This document shows positions 7,236 to 16,896 of a stretch of 62,088 nt of DNA, piece by piece. The notes under the pieces are model-generated. The model was given only the letters and a program-made list of their open reading frames with translations, ran no database searches and had not been told where the DNA came from. Where the stretch lies: NCBI RefSeq assembly GCF_002286735.1, contig NZ_NRTA01000025.1, forward strand, positions 1 to 62,088, given 5' to 3'. This stretch comes from Leptolyngbya sp. BC1307. GTDB taxonomy: Bacteria > Cyanobacteriota > Cyanobacteriia > Phormidesmidales > Phormidesmidaceae. The first letter of the stretch is position 1; every line of letters starts with the position of its first letter. Both the position numbers and the translations under genes were made by a program.

Positions 7236-8903
7236 TTAACCAAAAAACGGTTTCCCCAGCTCCTGCAGTCGGTTAAGAATAGGCCGCTGCACATTTAGAA
7301 AAGTGCGAGCGCAGTTACGGCCTGGCATACCAGAAATAGCGCCGCCAGGATGGGTGCCTGCCCCGGTTAGAAAGAGTCCGTCGATAGGCGTTGTGTAGTT
7401 GGCAATCTCTGGCAGCGGCCGGAAAAATACCATTTGGTCGAGCGTCATATCGACGTGGTAGTAGTTGCCCTTATAAGCGCCGAGGCGATCGCCTAGCTCA
7501 GCCGGACTCTCCACATTTCTAGCGATGATTGACTGCTTGATATTCGGCGCATAGTCCGCAAACTTATCCATGACCCGATCAGCAACTTTATTCTTCAGCT
7601 CATCGGTCCAGCCGGTGCCCGCATAGCCTGTCCCCTCAGCGCCATGGATCTGATAAGGCGCAAAAAACTCCACCCAGAGCGTGTGCTTGCCCTCAGGGGC
7701 CATACTTGGGTCGCGCACAGTGGGCACCACCGCATAAAAAGAAGGGTCGTCGAGCGGAATATTGCCGATGGCAGGTTCTTGGTGGGCGATTTCGACCTGT
7801 CGTACCGAGTCGGCAATCAGCACAGAGCCAATCAAATACTCATCTCTATGGTTGTGATGCTCAAAGCGCGGCGCTTCTGAGAGGGCGCAGTCAATTCTCA
7901 AGATGGTTTCGTTATTATTGACAATCCTTCTGTCTAGGCGCTCTCTCAGGTCTTTATCGACAGCGGCCACATCACCTGCATCCATTAACTGCAAAAACAC
8001 TCGCTTAGCGTCAATATTAGAAATCACGCCTAGCTTGGCCCGGTATTCGGTGCCGCCTTCTACCTCAACGCCAACGGCGCGTTTGTTGTCAACCAGTACC
8101 CGCTTCACATTTTGATCGGTAAGGACAACGCCGCCTTTGGCCTTCACCAGGTTTAAAAGGGACTGTACCAGCGCCCCGGTACCGCCTCGTGGCCTGGCCA
8201 TACCCGGATTGTGCCGCATCGACATCATCATGCCGCCTACTGAAATAGTCTTTTGCGAAGGGGGCGCGCCAAATTCGGAGGCCAGCCGGGCAAGTGGTGC
8301 TCTGATGAATTCAGAGTCAAAATATTCCTCTAACAGGTCTTTTGGGCTAGTCAACATCGTCCGAATCAGGTCGAGCGATTTGTGAGGTCCGCCCAGAATG
8401 CTCAGTAGATTTTGAATGCTCTTAACGTCGTAGTTGCCCAAGATATCGAAGATGGCCTGAGGCGGCGCGTTGAATACGGGCTGAATCGCCTTGGTAAAGC
8501 GCTGCCAAAAGTCAATAAATTCTTCGTACTTCTGAGCATCGCGACGGTTAAACTGGGCAATTTCTGCGCAGGTTTTTTCGAGTGAACGGTGAGCTAAAAA
8601 GTATTTACCGTCGGGATGCGGGCAGAATACGGTAGGGTCACAAAACAGGTACTCTAAGCCGTACTTCTCCAGCTCTAGCTCTTCGACGACAGGGCCTAAG
8701 TGAATAAATTCATGGTCAATTGCGCAGCGGTTGAATTTAAATCCAGGGGCTGCTTCAGGCAGCGTTTCTTCAGTCGTGGCCGCACCGCCTGGAATTGATC
8801 GCTTTTCGAGCAGGGCAACCGTATAGCCCGCCTTTAGCAGATAGGCCGCGCAGACCAGGCCATTGTGCCCGGCCCCGATAATGACAACGTCGTAAGTTTG
8901 CAT
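7236..8903 (-). CDS. crtO: CrtO-type beta-carotene ketolase (FAD-dependent)
   Basis: 555 residues from the ATG at 8903, which has AGGAAG seven bases upstream and yields MQTYDVVIIGAGHNGLV. A longer upstream frame (to 8963) lacks support. It has an N-terminal FAD dinucleotide fold (VVIIGAGHNGLVCAAYLL), then RSIPGGAATTEETLPE, NRCAIDHEFIHLGP, and a C-terminal GLFLTGAGTHPGGAISG motif, all characteristic of the CrtO family known from Synechocystis. The enzyme adds 4-keto groups to beta-carotene to give echinenone, which is needed for the orange carotenoid protein. A terminator-containing leader lies upstream (9381-9427). Confidence 0.9.
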   Translation of the reverse strand: MQTYDVVIIGAGHNGLVCAAYLLKAGYTVALLEKRSIPGGAATTEETLPEAAPGFKFNRCAIDHEFIHLGPVVEELELEKYGLEYLFCDPTVFCPHPDGKYFLAHRSLEKTCAEIAQFNRRDAQKYEEFIDFWQRFTKAIQPVFNAPPQAIFDILGNYDVKSIQNLLSILGGPHKSLDLIRTMLTSPKDLLEEYFDSEFIRAPLARLASEFGAPPSQKTISVGGMMMSMRHNPGMARPRGGTGALVQSLLNLVKAKGGVVLTDQNVKRVLVDNKRAVGVEVEGGTEYRAKLGVISNIDAKRVFLQLMDAGDVAAVDKDLRERLDRRIVNNNETILRIDCALSEAPRFEHHNHRDEYLIGSVLIADSVRQVEIAHQEPAIGNIPLDDPSFYAVVPTVRDPSMAPEGKHTLWVEFFAPYQIHGAEGTGYAGTGWTDELKNKVADRVMDKFADYAPNIKQSIIARNVESPAELGDRLGAYKGNYYHVDMTLDQMVFFRPLPEIANYTTPIDGLFLTGAGTHPGGAISGMPGRNCARTFLNVQRPILNRLQELGKPFFG

Positions 8904-9755
8904 AGCAGAGCTTCCTAAGCGTAGAGAAGAGCAGGCTCGAAGCCGCTTATGCTTTCTTAACAAAAACTCTTTGGCGTTAGAGTCTGTCGCGGTGTATAGA
9001 TGTTGTCAATCATTGGGCCAGTGCTTATCAACCCGGCAAAGCGACAGGCAATCGCTGTCGCTTTGTGCTTCAACTATCTATGGCTTTCGTCTATCTGGGC
9101 GTGATCGTGAACTTTGCCATTTCCCATACCCAGGCCGCTGCTCAGTTCGCTAGTACCCGGTGACTGACGCGACTTACTAAACGGGTGAATAATATTGAGT
9201 TAAAATTTACTAGTCAGGCTTAACTTGACAATGCCCTTTCAACGACTGCTTGATAGTGGCTTTGCAGAGTTTGTCTGAGGGCTGTATTGCAAAAGTGGAA
9301 TAGAGTCGCTGAGTCGCTGACGTTCTTTCTGGACACCCAGAAAACCAACCCTGAACAAGAAAGGTTGCTGAAAAAACTAAGGCCCGAACAGCTACCTGCT
9401 TGTTCGGGCCTACTATCAAGCAGGTGACTAGCAAGCGGATGGTCAGAAAAAGCAGATGCGGTGGACATAGAAGGGGGCATATCTGCTCCTGTAAGCCAGA
9501 TGCGACCTAGATAGCGACTAGCGGACTAAACTTTTGTCAGTTAATCGGGTTATAACCTATCCGTCACAACACACTTTCAGCGTTATGGCCCAATCTTGCA
9601 AGAATTGGGGCGTGAGTCAATTAATGTCACACTAGTTAAGAAAGCCAATTTAGTAGTTAAAAGCGCCCTCAATCCTTATTTATAAGCACCCTTAACTATT
9701 TGGAATGCTTATAGTGATAAATCTGTGATGTTTGTTCTGAGGTTGATAGTCAGGT
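8904..9755. other. Long intergenic region between crtO and the TrkA-like gene
   Basis: About 850 nt. It holds a strong terminator with an overlapping alternative hairpin on the minus strand (9381-9427, listed separately). Weak short frames near 8971-9180 include a 27-codon ORF that could encode a hydrophobic peptide (MAFVYLGVIVNFAISHTQ...), but nothing convinces as a gene. The right part (9540-9755) is AT-rich and should carry the promoter of the TrkA-like gene. Confidence 0.5.
9381..9410 (-). terminator. Strong intrinsic terminator on the minus strand, upstream of crtO
   Basis: A perfect 10-bp inverted repeat GGCCCGAACA (9381-9390) / TGTTCGGGCC (9401-9410) with a 10-nt loop, followed on the minus strand by TTAGTTTTTT. 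There is no recognised gene on the minus strand just upstream of it, so it ends either a small RNA or an attenuated crtO leader. The loop also pairs with 9417-9425. Confidence 0.75.
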
Positions 9756-10472
9756 ATGTATATTTTAATTGGCGGGGCTGGACTGATGGGATTGGGTTTA
9801 GCTCAGCAGTTATTAAAACTCGATCATACGGTTGCAATCATTGATATAGACCCGCTCGCCTGTCGCTTTGCACGCGAAAAAATCGGAGTGATGGCATTTG
9901 AGGGTAGTGCAGTTAGCACTACGGTTCTTCTTGAAGCAGGCATTCGCCAAGCCGATGCGGTTGTTGCAACTCTGAGAAATGATGCGTTAAATCTGGCATT
10001 GACTACCTTATCTAGAAGCTATGGTATTTCTCATATTGTTGTGCGGATGCGCAATCGTGAATTTATAGAAGCCTATCGTTTGGCTCAAGCTAGCCACATC
10101 ATCAACACAGTTGACTTAGCGGTCACAACCATGGCAAATGCCATTGAATACCCCGAAGTTGAGTCAATGATGCACTTTGAGCAAGGGCAAGTGGAAGTGC
10201 TAAAACTCCCTGTCCCTGGCGATTGCTATGTAGCAGGTCGCACCGTTGCCCAGATTTCTCAAGACCCGCGTTTCCCCAACAGTTCTCTGATCATTGGCTA
10301 TCAATGCCATGTTTGTGCCAACCTAGAGATTCCCAATGGTAGCACCGTGCTTGAAGCTAACTCGACTATTCTAGTTGTCACTCGCCCTGAACTAGTCCAT
10401 CAAGTTATTGATTACATGGGCATTCACGCTAGTCATCTTCCAACGATAGAAGTTTCTCATCCAAATCTTTGA
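9756..10472 (+). CDS. TrkA/KtrA-type RCK potassium-transport regulatory protein
   Basis: 238 residues. An N-terminal Rossmann RCK_N domain (MYILIGGAGLMGLGLAQQL, acidic IIDIDP at the end of strand 2) binds NAD(H)/ATP. A C-terminal RCK_C domain (about 140-225, EVLKLPVPGDCYVAGRTVAQI) likely senses a ligand. Such cytosolic proteins gate Trk/Ktr K+ uptake or cation antiporters. It converges on the Na+/H+ antiporter gene, whose last 44 nt overlap its own end, and a K+ channel follows. No exact GCGATCGC occurs in the gene. Confidence 0.85.
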   Translation: MYILIGGAGLMGLGLAQQLLKLDHTVAIIDIDPLACRFAREKIGVMAFEGSAVSTTVLLEAGIRQADAVVATLRNDALNLALTTLSRSYGISHIVVRMRNREFIEAYRLAQASHIINTVDLAVTTMANAIEYPEVESMMHFEQGQVEVLKLPVPGDCYVAGRTVAQISQDPRFPNSSLIIGYQCHVCANLEIPNGSTVLEANSTILVVTRPELVHQVIDYMGIHASHLPTIEVSHPNL

Positions 10473-12048
10473 TGTAAGGCTGCACCAGATCTTCTGGAAC
10501 AATGCGTTTGCGGAGCGCATCGTTCATGGCTCCCTTTTCTGCTAGAAGCAATCGCCGTCGAATTGCTTCTAGCCCGCTACGATCGCTTTTCAGTTGTCCT
10601 GCTCGATATTGATTATAAAAATCACGCAGCACCCTTTCAGACTCAGCCACTCGTGCTTGATAGGAAGCCCATAGTTCCTCATAAATAGCCTTTGGGAGTA
10701 CGCCCGATTTTAGTAAACTATCCAGTTCGTCTTGAGCTGCCTTTGCTGCAATCAACTGAACCTGTAGCTTCCCTGATTGTTCCGTCACCTCTGAAACGCG
10801 GCTGATTTTTAGCCGTTTTATCAACCAGGGCAAACTTAATCCTTGTCCTACTAGAGAGAACAGAACTGTGCCAAAAACCAGTTCAATGATGTCATTCCGT
10901 CCAGGCAAGGCCAGCGGAATACTGAGCGCTAAGGCCATGGACAAAGAGCCTTTTATATTTCCTAGAAACAAAACATGCTGCCAGCGCAAAGGAACGGGGC
11001 GATCAAAGAATTGTAACCCTGCTAACAAGGAGTAAACAGAGAGCGCTCGTCCCAATTGACACGCCAGAATAACCAGCAAGATAGATGGCAAACTGCCCCA
11101 CAGCATAACTGGATTAATCTCGATACCGATTAACAGGAAAATGAACGTGTTGACCCCGAAGCCAGCATAATCCCAAAAACTTACTAAAGTAATGTGATCG
11201 GAAGCCGAGGAACTACGAGGAAGCCCAAGATTGCCAAAAATGAGTCCAGCAATGACGACAGCCACCGCCCCTGACACCCCTAAAAACTGGCCGACCTGAA
11301 ATGTTCCTAGTGCTAAGGCAACCGTCAGCAACAGACTACTCAAAGGGTCATGAAGACGGATAAATATTGGCAAACTCAAGTAGCCTGAGATGGCCCCCAC
11401 CAGTCCTCCCCCTAAAGCGACTGTCAGTAGCTCCTTTACTCCTTCTGCGACAGTGAGAGACCCTGTTGCATAAACAATCAAAATTAAATTGAAAGAAACC
11501 AGCGCAGCGGCATCATTGAACAGAGTTTCTCCCTCGACAATAGTGGATAAACGAGAGGGTACACGGATGTCTTTAAAGACGGCAATCATTGAAACAGTAT
11601 CTGTACTTGCCAGAATAACTCCGATTAACAACGCGGGAATCCAGGCTATTCCTAGCCCAAACTTGACTAGAGCCGCGATAATTGCTGCGGAAAGGATTGA
11701 GCCTAGACTTGCTAGAAGCGCGATCGGCTTAAAGGTGCTGCGAAGACGGCTGATATCAGTATTGATTGCGGCTTCAAAAATTAAAATAGGAAGGAAGAGA
11801 TTTAACACCAGAGACGGGTCTAACCCAAGTTGGCGTGATAGCAGGTCTGTTGTAATGGGTAAACCGGCTAGAACCAACCCTGCCACATAGGGAATTCGCA
11901 GTCGCTGGGTCACAAGGGCCACAACCGTTGCAATCATGAGCAGCACGATTAAGATAATGACTATTTCCGGAACGGGGCCTGTCGCCTGGCTCTCTAGAGA
12001 GGGATTATTGCCCAAAGGCGTTTGCTGGACTAGGATCCAGTTCATCAT
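10429..12048 (-). CDS. CPA1-family Na+/H+ antiporter
   Basis: 539 residues from the ATG at 12048, chosen because GGGAGG lies seven bases upstream; a longer frame from 12063 starts inside this Shine-Dalgarno. About 12 membrane segments follow a short N-terminus. The ion-binding region reads VEGETLFNDAAALVSF (about 170-185), with the conserved ND of CPA1 exchangers. A cytosolic tail of ~130 residues (after about 410) is helical and charged. It exchanges Na+ or K+ for H+ at the plasma or thylakoid membrane. The stop lies 44 nt inside the convergent TrkA-like gene. Confidence 0.9.
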   Translation of the reverse strand: MMNWILVQQTPLGNNPSLESQATGPVPEIVIILIVLLMIATVVALVTQRLRIPYVAGLVLAGLPITTDLLSRQLGLDPSLVLNLFLPILIFEAAINTDISRLRSTFKPIALLASLGSILSAAIIAALVKFGLGIAWIPALLIGVILASTDTVSMIAVFKDIRVPSRLSTIVEGETLFNDAAALVSFNLILIVYATGSLTVAEGVKELLTVALGGGLVGAISGYLSLPIFIRLHDPLSSLLLTVALALGTFQVGQFLGVSGAVAVVIAGLIFGNLGLPRSSSASDHITLVSFWDYAGFGVNTFIFLLIGIEINPVMLWGSLPSILLVILACQLGRALSVYSLLAGLQFFDRPVPLRWQHVLFLGNIKGSLSMALALSIPLALPGRNDIIELVFGTVLFSLVGQGLSLPWLIKRLKISRVSEVTEQSGKLQVQLIAAKAAQDELDSLLKSGVLPKAIYEELWASYQARVAESERVLRDFYNQYRAGQLKSDRSGLEAIRRRLLLAEKGAMNDALRKRIVPEDLVQPYIKDLDEKLLSLEDD

Positions 12049-12111
12049 CGATACTCCTCCCATAAACTTGCTTTTCTTAAAGGAATTTAAGAGACTAACT
12101 ACCGTTTGAGT

Positions 12112-13014
12112 CTACAGGAGAGGGCTCGCTTCGCTAGTAGGTGTAACGTTGAAGTCGATAACGCGCCTGCCGTGGGAGCCAGTCAGCAAAATGTCGGCAA
12201 AGCGGTAGCCCCAGTAAATGTCTTCGGCGGTGAAGGTATGGCGGGCGTGAATGGTTTGGGCCAGGCTTTCATCTAGACCCGTGAGCGTGACAATAATTTC
12301 AGCGCGATCGCGTCTTAGGGTCTCAGCCGTATCGCCATCGAGCAGTCCGCCGGGAAAGATCTGGTGCATTGCCGTCCAGGATAGGCTGAATACAGGTGTG
12401 TGCGATCGCATGAGCGAAATGTCGTGAAATCGCCGCATAAAATCACCCTCGTCGCTATATTCATCGCGCACCAGCGTCACCCACAGCTGGGCTTCTAAAA
12501 TGTAGTTTTTACGCTTATTGGCCGTGCGAAACATCAGCGTCGGCACGCTATTGAAGGGGGCAATCACCGCCACATTGCTAAAGAGAATGCGCGCCGTAGG
12601 CAGCGAGAAGCGCGCAAACACAAGCCCTGTTGTCGTCGCAATAAAAAACAGGCTTACCAGCGCTTCGATGACTACCAGCGAATGCGCGTACAAGTTTGTC
12701 GGATACATCGCGCCATAGCCAATAGAGGCCATGGTTTGCACGCTAAAGAAAAACAGGTCTAAAAAATACCCTGGCTCATTTTCGCCGACGGTAGCAATGC
12801 CGCCACCAATGCTATAAGCCAGGGCAAATAGCGCATTTACCAATAAGTAGAGTATGCAAGTGAGGCTGGCGAAGGCTGGCCACGGCATTGTCAGCAGCAG
12901 ATGGTACACATCATCCCAGCAGGAATGCGGATCGCCGATCCGCTCGATTTCTGGGTAGGCGCGATCGCCGATAAAAAAGCGTCTTGAGGCGCGTCGAAGC
13001 TGAGGCCGAAACAT
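12112..13014 (-). CDS. Inward-rectifier (KirBac-like) potassium channel
   Basis: 300 residues from the ATG at 13014, preceded by AGGAGA; the longer frame to 13101 lacks a ribosome site. A slide-helix region is followed by membrane segment 1 (FASLTCILYLLVNALFALAY), a pore helix and selectivity filter TMASIGYGAMYP (about 107-118), and membrane segment 2 (VVIEALVSLFFIATTTGLVF). The rest is the immunoglobulin-like cytoplasmic Kir domain (FSNVAVIAPFNSVPTLMFR; HARHTFTAEDIYWGYRFADI). Four subunits would form a K+-selective pore. The filter reads SIGYG where TVGYG/TIGYG is commonest. Confidence 0.9.
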   Translation of the reverse strand: MFRPQLRRASRRFFIGDRAYPEIERIGDPHSCWDDVYHLLLTMPWPAFASLTCILYLLVNALFALAYSIGGGIATVGENEPGYFLDLFFFSVQTMASIGYGAMYPTNLYAHSLVVIEALVSLFFIATTTGLVFARFSLPTARILFSNVAVIAPFNSVPTLMFRTANKRKNYILEAQLWVTLVRDEYSDEGDFMRRFHDISLMRSHTPVFSLSWTAMHQIFPGGLLDGDTAETLRRDRAEIIVTLTGLDESLAQTIHARHTFTAEDIYWGYRFADILLTGSHGRRVIDFNVTPTSEASPLL

Positions 13015-13317
13015 GGTCTCTCCTGAAGCAGATGCGTTAAGCAAAAAAAATACTGCGAAATTAGCCCTTGAACGTACCAATCTTCGTAAGCTGGCTGGCA
13101 ACGTTAGTTCGCTGACAAAGTTGCTCTATTCAACTGCACCCTTTGAGGCTACTGACAAAGCCGCAGCTTACTCTAAAGATAGCAACTGCGCCTGATTTGT
13201 TACAGGCAGGCTATGCTCTGAGGCCGACTTCAGTAGCCGTACTGGCATAGAACGTCCATAGTTTGACGCGCGAATAGGTGATAATGACTAAAATTCTGAT
13301 GGAGGCTTTTAGTCACT

Positions 13318-14187
13318 ATGAAGCAGTTTGCTGTTCGCAGTTTGGGTTGGGGTGTCGGCATCCTAGCCATTGCTCAGCTCCCCGTGCTGGCTAGCAACCC
13401 CCCGTCAGCCGATGCTCAACAGGCCATAGACCCACTGATTTTGGAGCACACTGCCGTCAGGCGATCGCTGCCAGATCAGCCTCAGCTACTGGCAGTTGCC
13501 CTAAGCAGCCGCACGCTGCGCGTGGGCGATTTTGGCACAGATGTTCGCAGCCTGCAGCGCTTTTTAGGCCGCAACGGACTCTACCCATTTGCAGTCGATG
13601 GCAAATACGGACAAGACACGGTTGAGGCCGTAGCGACTTATCAGCGCATTCGCGGCCTGTCAGCGACGGGCATCGCCGACGAAGAAACTCTCGCCGATAT
13701 GGACTTTGATTTTTTACCGGCGGCAACGCCGACTGCCGTAGCAACCCCGACAGCAGCTAGCCAGTCGCCTTCTCTGCTATCGGGGAATCTGGTGCCCGGC
13801 AGTACTGGCAGCGATGTGATTGCCTTGCAGCAGCGGCTCAATCGGTTTGGCATTCCTGTCTTTGTAGATGGCGTCTATGGGTTTGAAACGCAGCAGGGTG
13901 TGCGCACCTATCAGCGGGTGCAGGGGCTGAACGTTACCGGCAATGCTGATAGCGCAACGCTAGAGAGGATGGGGTTTGTCGCGCCTAACTACCCCTATGT
14001 CGCTGCTGTCATCGCCGACGAATCTCAGCTGGCTAGCGTACGAGAATTCTTCCCTGATGCCTTTGTAGATCGCAATCGCCGGGGCCGGTTTATTAATATT
14101 GGCAGCTTTGGCGATCGCTTCCCAGCCGAAGCCCGAGCCAATGCCGCTACGGCTAGAGGGTTTTCGACTCGGGTACTCTATCGTTAA
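13318..14187 (+). CDS. Exported peptidoglycan-binding protein with two PG_binding_1 domains
   Basis: 289 residues with GGAGG 12 bases before the start. A signal peptide occupies about 1-25 (LGWGVGILAIAQLPVLAS). Two PG_binding_1 domains follow: VGDFGTDVRSLQRFLGRNGLYPFAVDGKYG... (about 65-125) and GSTGSDVIALQQRLNRFGI...VDGVYG (about 158-218). A proline/threonine-rich linker joins them. The C-terminal ~65 residues look SPOR-like (VREFFPDAFVDRNRRG...INIGSFGDR). It probably docks to the cell wall in the periplasm. No catalytic domain is present. Confidence 0.87.
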   Translation: MKQFAVRSLGWGVGILAIAQLPVLASNPPSADAQQAIDPLILEHTAVRRSLPDQPQLLAVALSSRTLRVGDFGTDVRSLQRFLGRNGLYPFAVDGKYGQDTVEAVATYQRIRGLSATGIADEETLADMDFDFLPAATPTAVATPTAASQSPSLLSGNLVPGSTGSDVIALQQRLNRFGIPVFVDGVYGFETQQGVRTYQRVQGLNVTGNADSATLERMGFVAPNYPYVAAVIADESQLASVREFFPDAFVDRNRRGRFINIGSFGDRFPAEARANAATARGFSTRVLYR

Positions 14188-14192
14188 TGAGC

Positions 14193-14230
14193 AATAGTGC
14201 GTCAATGGGCAAATAGTGCGTCAATGGGCA
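14193..14230. repeat. Two tandem 19-bp repeats after the PG-binding gene
   Basis: AATAGTGCGTCAATGGGCA occurs at 14193-14211 and again at 14212-14230, six bases after the stop codon. It lies between two convergent genes. No function is apparent. Confidence 0.85.
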
Positions 14231-14271
14231 TAGTGGGCACAGCGGGCGCTAAGTGGCACTTGATTTGCTCA

Positions 14272-16896
14272 CTAGACTGACCCGATGGCTTTAGCATCCA
14301 TTCGCAGAGCGTAGCCCAGTCGCATCAGCAAGTTCCAAACGGGCGTGGTCTGATCGGTCGCAATCTTTGCCTGGTCGGACCGAACGCGAGTCAAGAAGTC
14401 GTAGTACAGCTCCTGCACCCGGTAGAGAGCCAGCGGCAATCTGAGCTGGTAGCCCAACACAATCAGCCGCTCTAGCCCCTCGACTGCGGTTTCTAATTCA
14501 CGGTGTCTGTCAGGAGCGGCAATCTGTAACGTCTGCGAGAGCCCCTGCCAGATCAGTCGCTCTAAGATCGGCTGGCTCCCAGGCAATTTCAGCTCGCAGC
14601 GGAAGTGATGGGCCTCGGTAGCGATGCCCTCTAACTCAGCAACGCGACCGACGGTAATCTTAAGCAGGTCACCGCCAGGTTCTGTGATGTCTTGCTCTAG
14701 AGAGCGGATAATCTCCAGCGCCCGGTGGCTCAAGGTGATATCGGCTGCGACCTGCAGCGCCTGGGGTACGGTAATGCGATCGCGGTGAAAAGCCATCAGC
14801 ACGCCGTAATTTTCCCGATAGACCTGTTCGTAAAGCTGATCGAGACGCTGCAGCGTTTCCTGGCTGAGCTGCTGCATAATCCGCTGACGCTCCTCGGCAA
14901 ACAGATCTTGCAGCGTATAGGTGCGGCCAAACTGCTGATTGATCGCCAGTACGCTCTGGGCAATGCTGTTGCTGGTAAAAGCGGCAATGGTCGCGGCCTT
15001 GGCTTTGCTATAAGCCGCCCGGCTAGGAAATGCCTGAATGCCGCAGTGAAAGTCCCAGCCGCCCAGGTGCAAAACTGCAAAGGCCAGCGTGGTCTGATCC
15101 TGAGTCATCGTCGAAATCACCTGCACCTGGCCGATAGCCATCGTCAGCGTTCCTAAAGGCTGCTGATAGTAGTCCTGGCGGCGCAGCGTGTAGCAGTAGA
15201 GGGGCTGCTCAGTTCGGTAGGTGCTAAACAGTGATCCCATCGCATAGTGGGCGACTACTTGCTCCAGACTGACGCTGGCGGGCTGCACTTGCTTGAGGTA
15301 TACACCCGCCCCGGTTTTGAAATAATCTACGTTACTTGGCGCTTGCTCTAGTCGGCCAATAAATTCTGCTTCCAGGCTGATCCCCGATACGGCTTCAGCC
15401 AGCTCCATCGCCCGAGCCGCATAGCACAAAATCTGAGTCCCTTCGGGCCGTGAGATTTCATCAAAAAACCAGCCGCAGCTGGTGTACATCAGCAGGGTAT
15501 GGCGCTGCATTTCTAGCAGTCTGAGGGCGGCTGTGCGCTCGGCGCTGGTAAGCAGATGCAGCTGGTGGTCGGCAAAGAATTGGTTAAGCGATCGCGCGCT
15601 GCGATCTCCCACTACGCTGATGTAGCCATTGCGAGCTTCCCAAGGGTCTATCAGCAGATCGGCACTGGCCTTTTCATAGAGGCGGCAAAGGCGATCGCGC
15701 AGCCAGTCTAAAGCTTCTCTAAGGGGAGCACGCCACTGCTGCTGCCAGCCACCGCCACCACCGCAGCCACAGTCGTGCTGCCAGCGATCTACGCCGTGAG
15801 AACAGCTCCAGGCCGTAACAGGTTTGAGCTGCACCTCCCAAGTCGGTGGTTGCAAACTCAAATAGTGGGCGTAGCTGGTCACCTGCCAGCCTCGGGCAGG
15901 AAACTCATGTGTTAGCGCATAGGCCAGGGTCTTTTCGGTGCCCTGACGATGGTGGCCAAAGGTCTCGCCATCGGTGGCGACGGAGACGAGCTGCGATCGC
16001 TCCTGATCTCCCCCGCTGTAGTGCTCGGACTGATGAGAATGCTCATCCTGCCCCGCGTCTGGCCTGACGGCTCGGCTCAGCCGGTCAGCAAACTGCTGCG
16101 AGGAATGCAAAATATCGTCAAACCCCATATCGCCAGAGATGGGGCCATCGTAAAAGAAAATATCTATATAGTTGCGGCCATTGGGCTGCTCTGGCAAAAA
16201 GCAGCGGTAGGGCCGTCTAGGATCGATCTCGCCATGCTCTACCATCTGCCAGTTATCATAGCCATCGGCCCGGCCAAATCGCCGACAGCGAGCCGCCTGA
16301 GAGGGCGCTAGCACAATAAACCGAATGCCCTCACTGACCAGCACCGTCAGGCTGTCGTTATCGACCGCCGTTTCAGCCAGCCACATACCTTCAGGATCAC
16401 GGCCAAACCGCCGCTGAAAATCAGCGATCCCCCAGCGAACTTGGGTGACTTTATCGCGGTGATTAGCCAGCGGCAAGATGATGTGGTTATAGGCTTGCGC
16501 AATCGCATTGCCGTGACCTGAATGGCGATCGCAGCTGCGCCGGTCAGCCTCTAAAATGCGCTGATAGGTCTCTAGATCGTGGCGTTCTAACCAGCTCATC
16601 AACGTCGGGCCAATATTAAAGCTGATGTGCTCATAGTTGTTGACAATGCTGGCGACCTCGCCCTGGTCGTTGAGGATGCGGGCAAAGGCGTTGGGCCGGT
16701 AGGACTCGTGTAGAATCCGCTCATTCCAATCATGAAACGGGGCCGCACTCGACTGCCTACCTACTGCGTCTAGAGAGGGGTTTTCCCGAGGCGGCTGATA
16801 AAAGTGCCCATGGACGCAGATATAGACCCCTGTGGCTACCGACTGAGTAGGCTCATCCACGCTCTCTACAGTAGAGACTGACTGAGGCTTAATCAT
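14272..16896 (-). CDS. Glycoside hydrolase family 57 protein with DUF3536 domain
   Basis: 874 residues. The N-terminal GH57 barrel begins CVHGHFYQPPRENP (about 28). The likely nucleophile is the Glu in GMWLAETAVDNDSL, and the general acid is the Asp in SVATDGETFGHH (about 308-318). The C-terminal half is the DUF3536 helical region found with this barrel in cyanobacteria. It probably cleaves or rearranges alpha-glucans such as glycogen in the cytosol, but the exact specificity is not known for the family. A CGCGGGGG Cys/Gly loop (about 374) is unusual. The gene is divergent from the DUF120-like gene. Confidence 0.85.
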   Translation of the reverse strand: MIKPQSVSTVESVDEPTQSVATGVYICVHGHFYQPPRENPSLDAVGRQSSAAPFHDWNERILHESYRPNAFARILNDQGEVASIVNNYEHISFNIGPTLMSWLERHDLETYQRILEADRRSCDRHSGHGNAIAQAYNHIILPLANHRDKVTQVRWGIADFQRRFGRDPEGMWLAETAVDNDSLTVLVSEGIRFIVLAPSQAARCRRFGRADGYDNWQMVEHGEIDPRRPYRCFLPEQPNGRNYIDIFFYDGPISGDMGFDDILHSSQQFADRLSRAVRPDAGQDEHSHQSEHYSGGDQERSQLVSVATDGETFGHHRQGTEKTLAYALTHEFPARGWQVTSYAHYLSLQPPTWEVQLKPVTAWSCSHGVDRWQHDCGCGGGGGWQQQWRAPLREALDWLRDRLCRLYEKASADLLIDPWEARNGYISVVGDRSARSLNQFFADHQLHLLTSAERTAALRLLEMQRHTLLMYTSCGWFFDEISRPEGTQILCYAARAMELAEAVSGISLEAEFIGRLEQAPSNVDYFKTGAGVYLKQVQPASVSLEQVVAHYAMGSLFSTYRTEQPLYCYTLRRQDYYQQPLGTLTMAIGQVQVISTMTQDQTTLAFAVLHLGGWDFHCGIQAFPSRAAYSKAKAATIAAFTSNSIAQSVLAINQQFGRTYTLQDLFAEERQRIMQQLSQETLQRLDQLYEQVYRENYGVLMAFHRDRITVPQALQVAADITLSHRALEIIRSLEQDITEPGGDLLKITVGRVAELEGIATEAHHFRCELKLPGSQPILERLIWQGLSQTLQIAAPDRHRELETAVEGLERLIVLGYQLRLPLALYRVQELYYDFLTRVRSDQAKIATDQTTPVWNLLMRLGYALRMDAKAIGSV

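Noticed and set aside
8971-9180. Short plus-strand frames with hydrophobic pieces
   Set aside because: Frames are not consistent with one another and no ribosome site is seen, so a gene or pseudogene is not supported.
9210-9480. Two overlapping minus-strand ORFs across the terminator
   Set aside because: They read through the hairpin and have no family match; only the leader possibility is reported.
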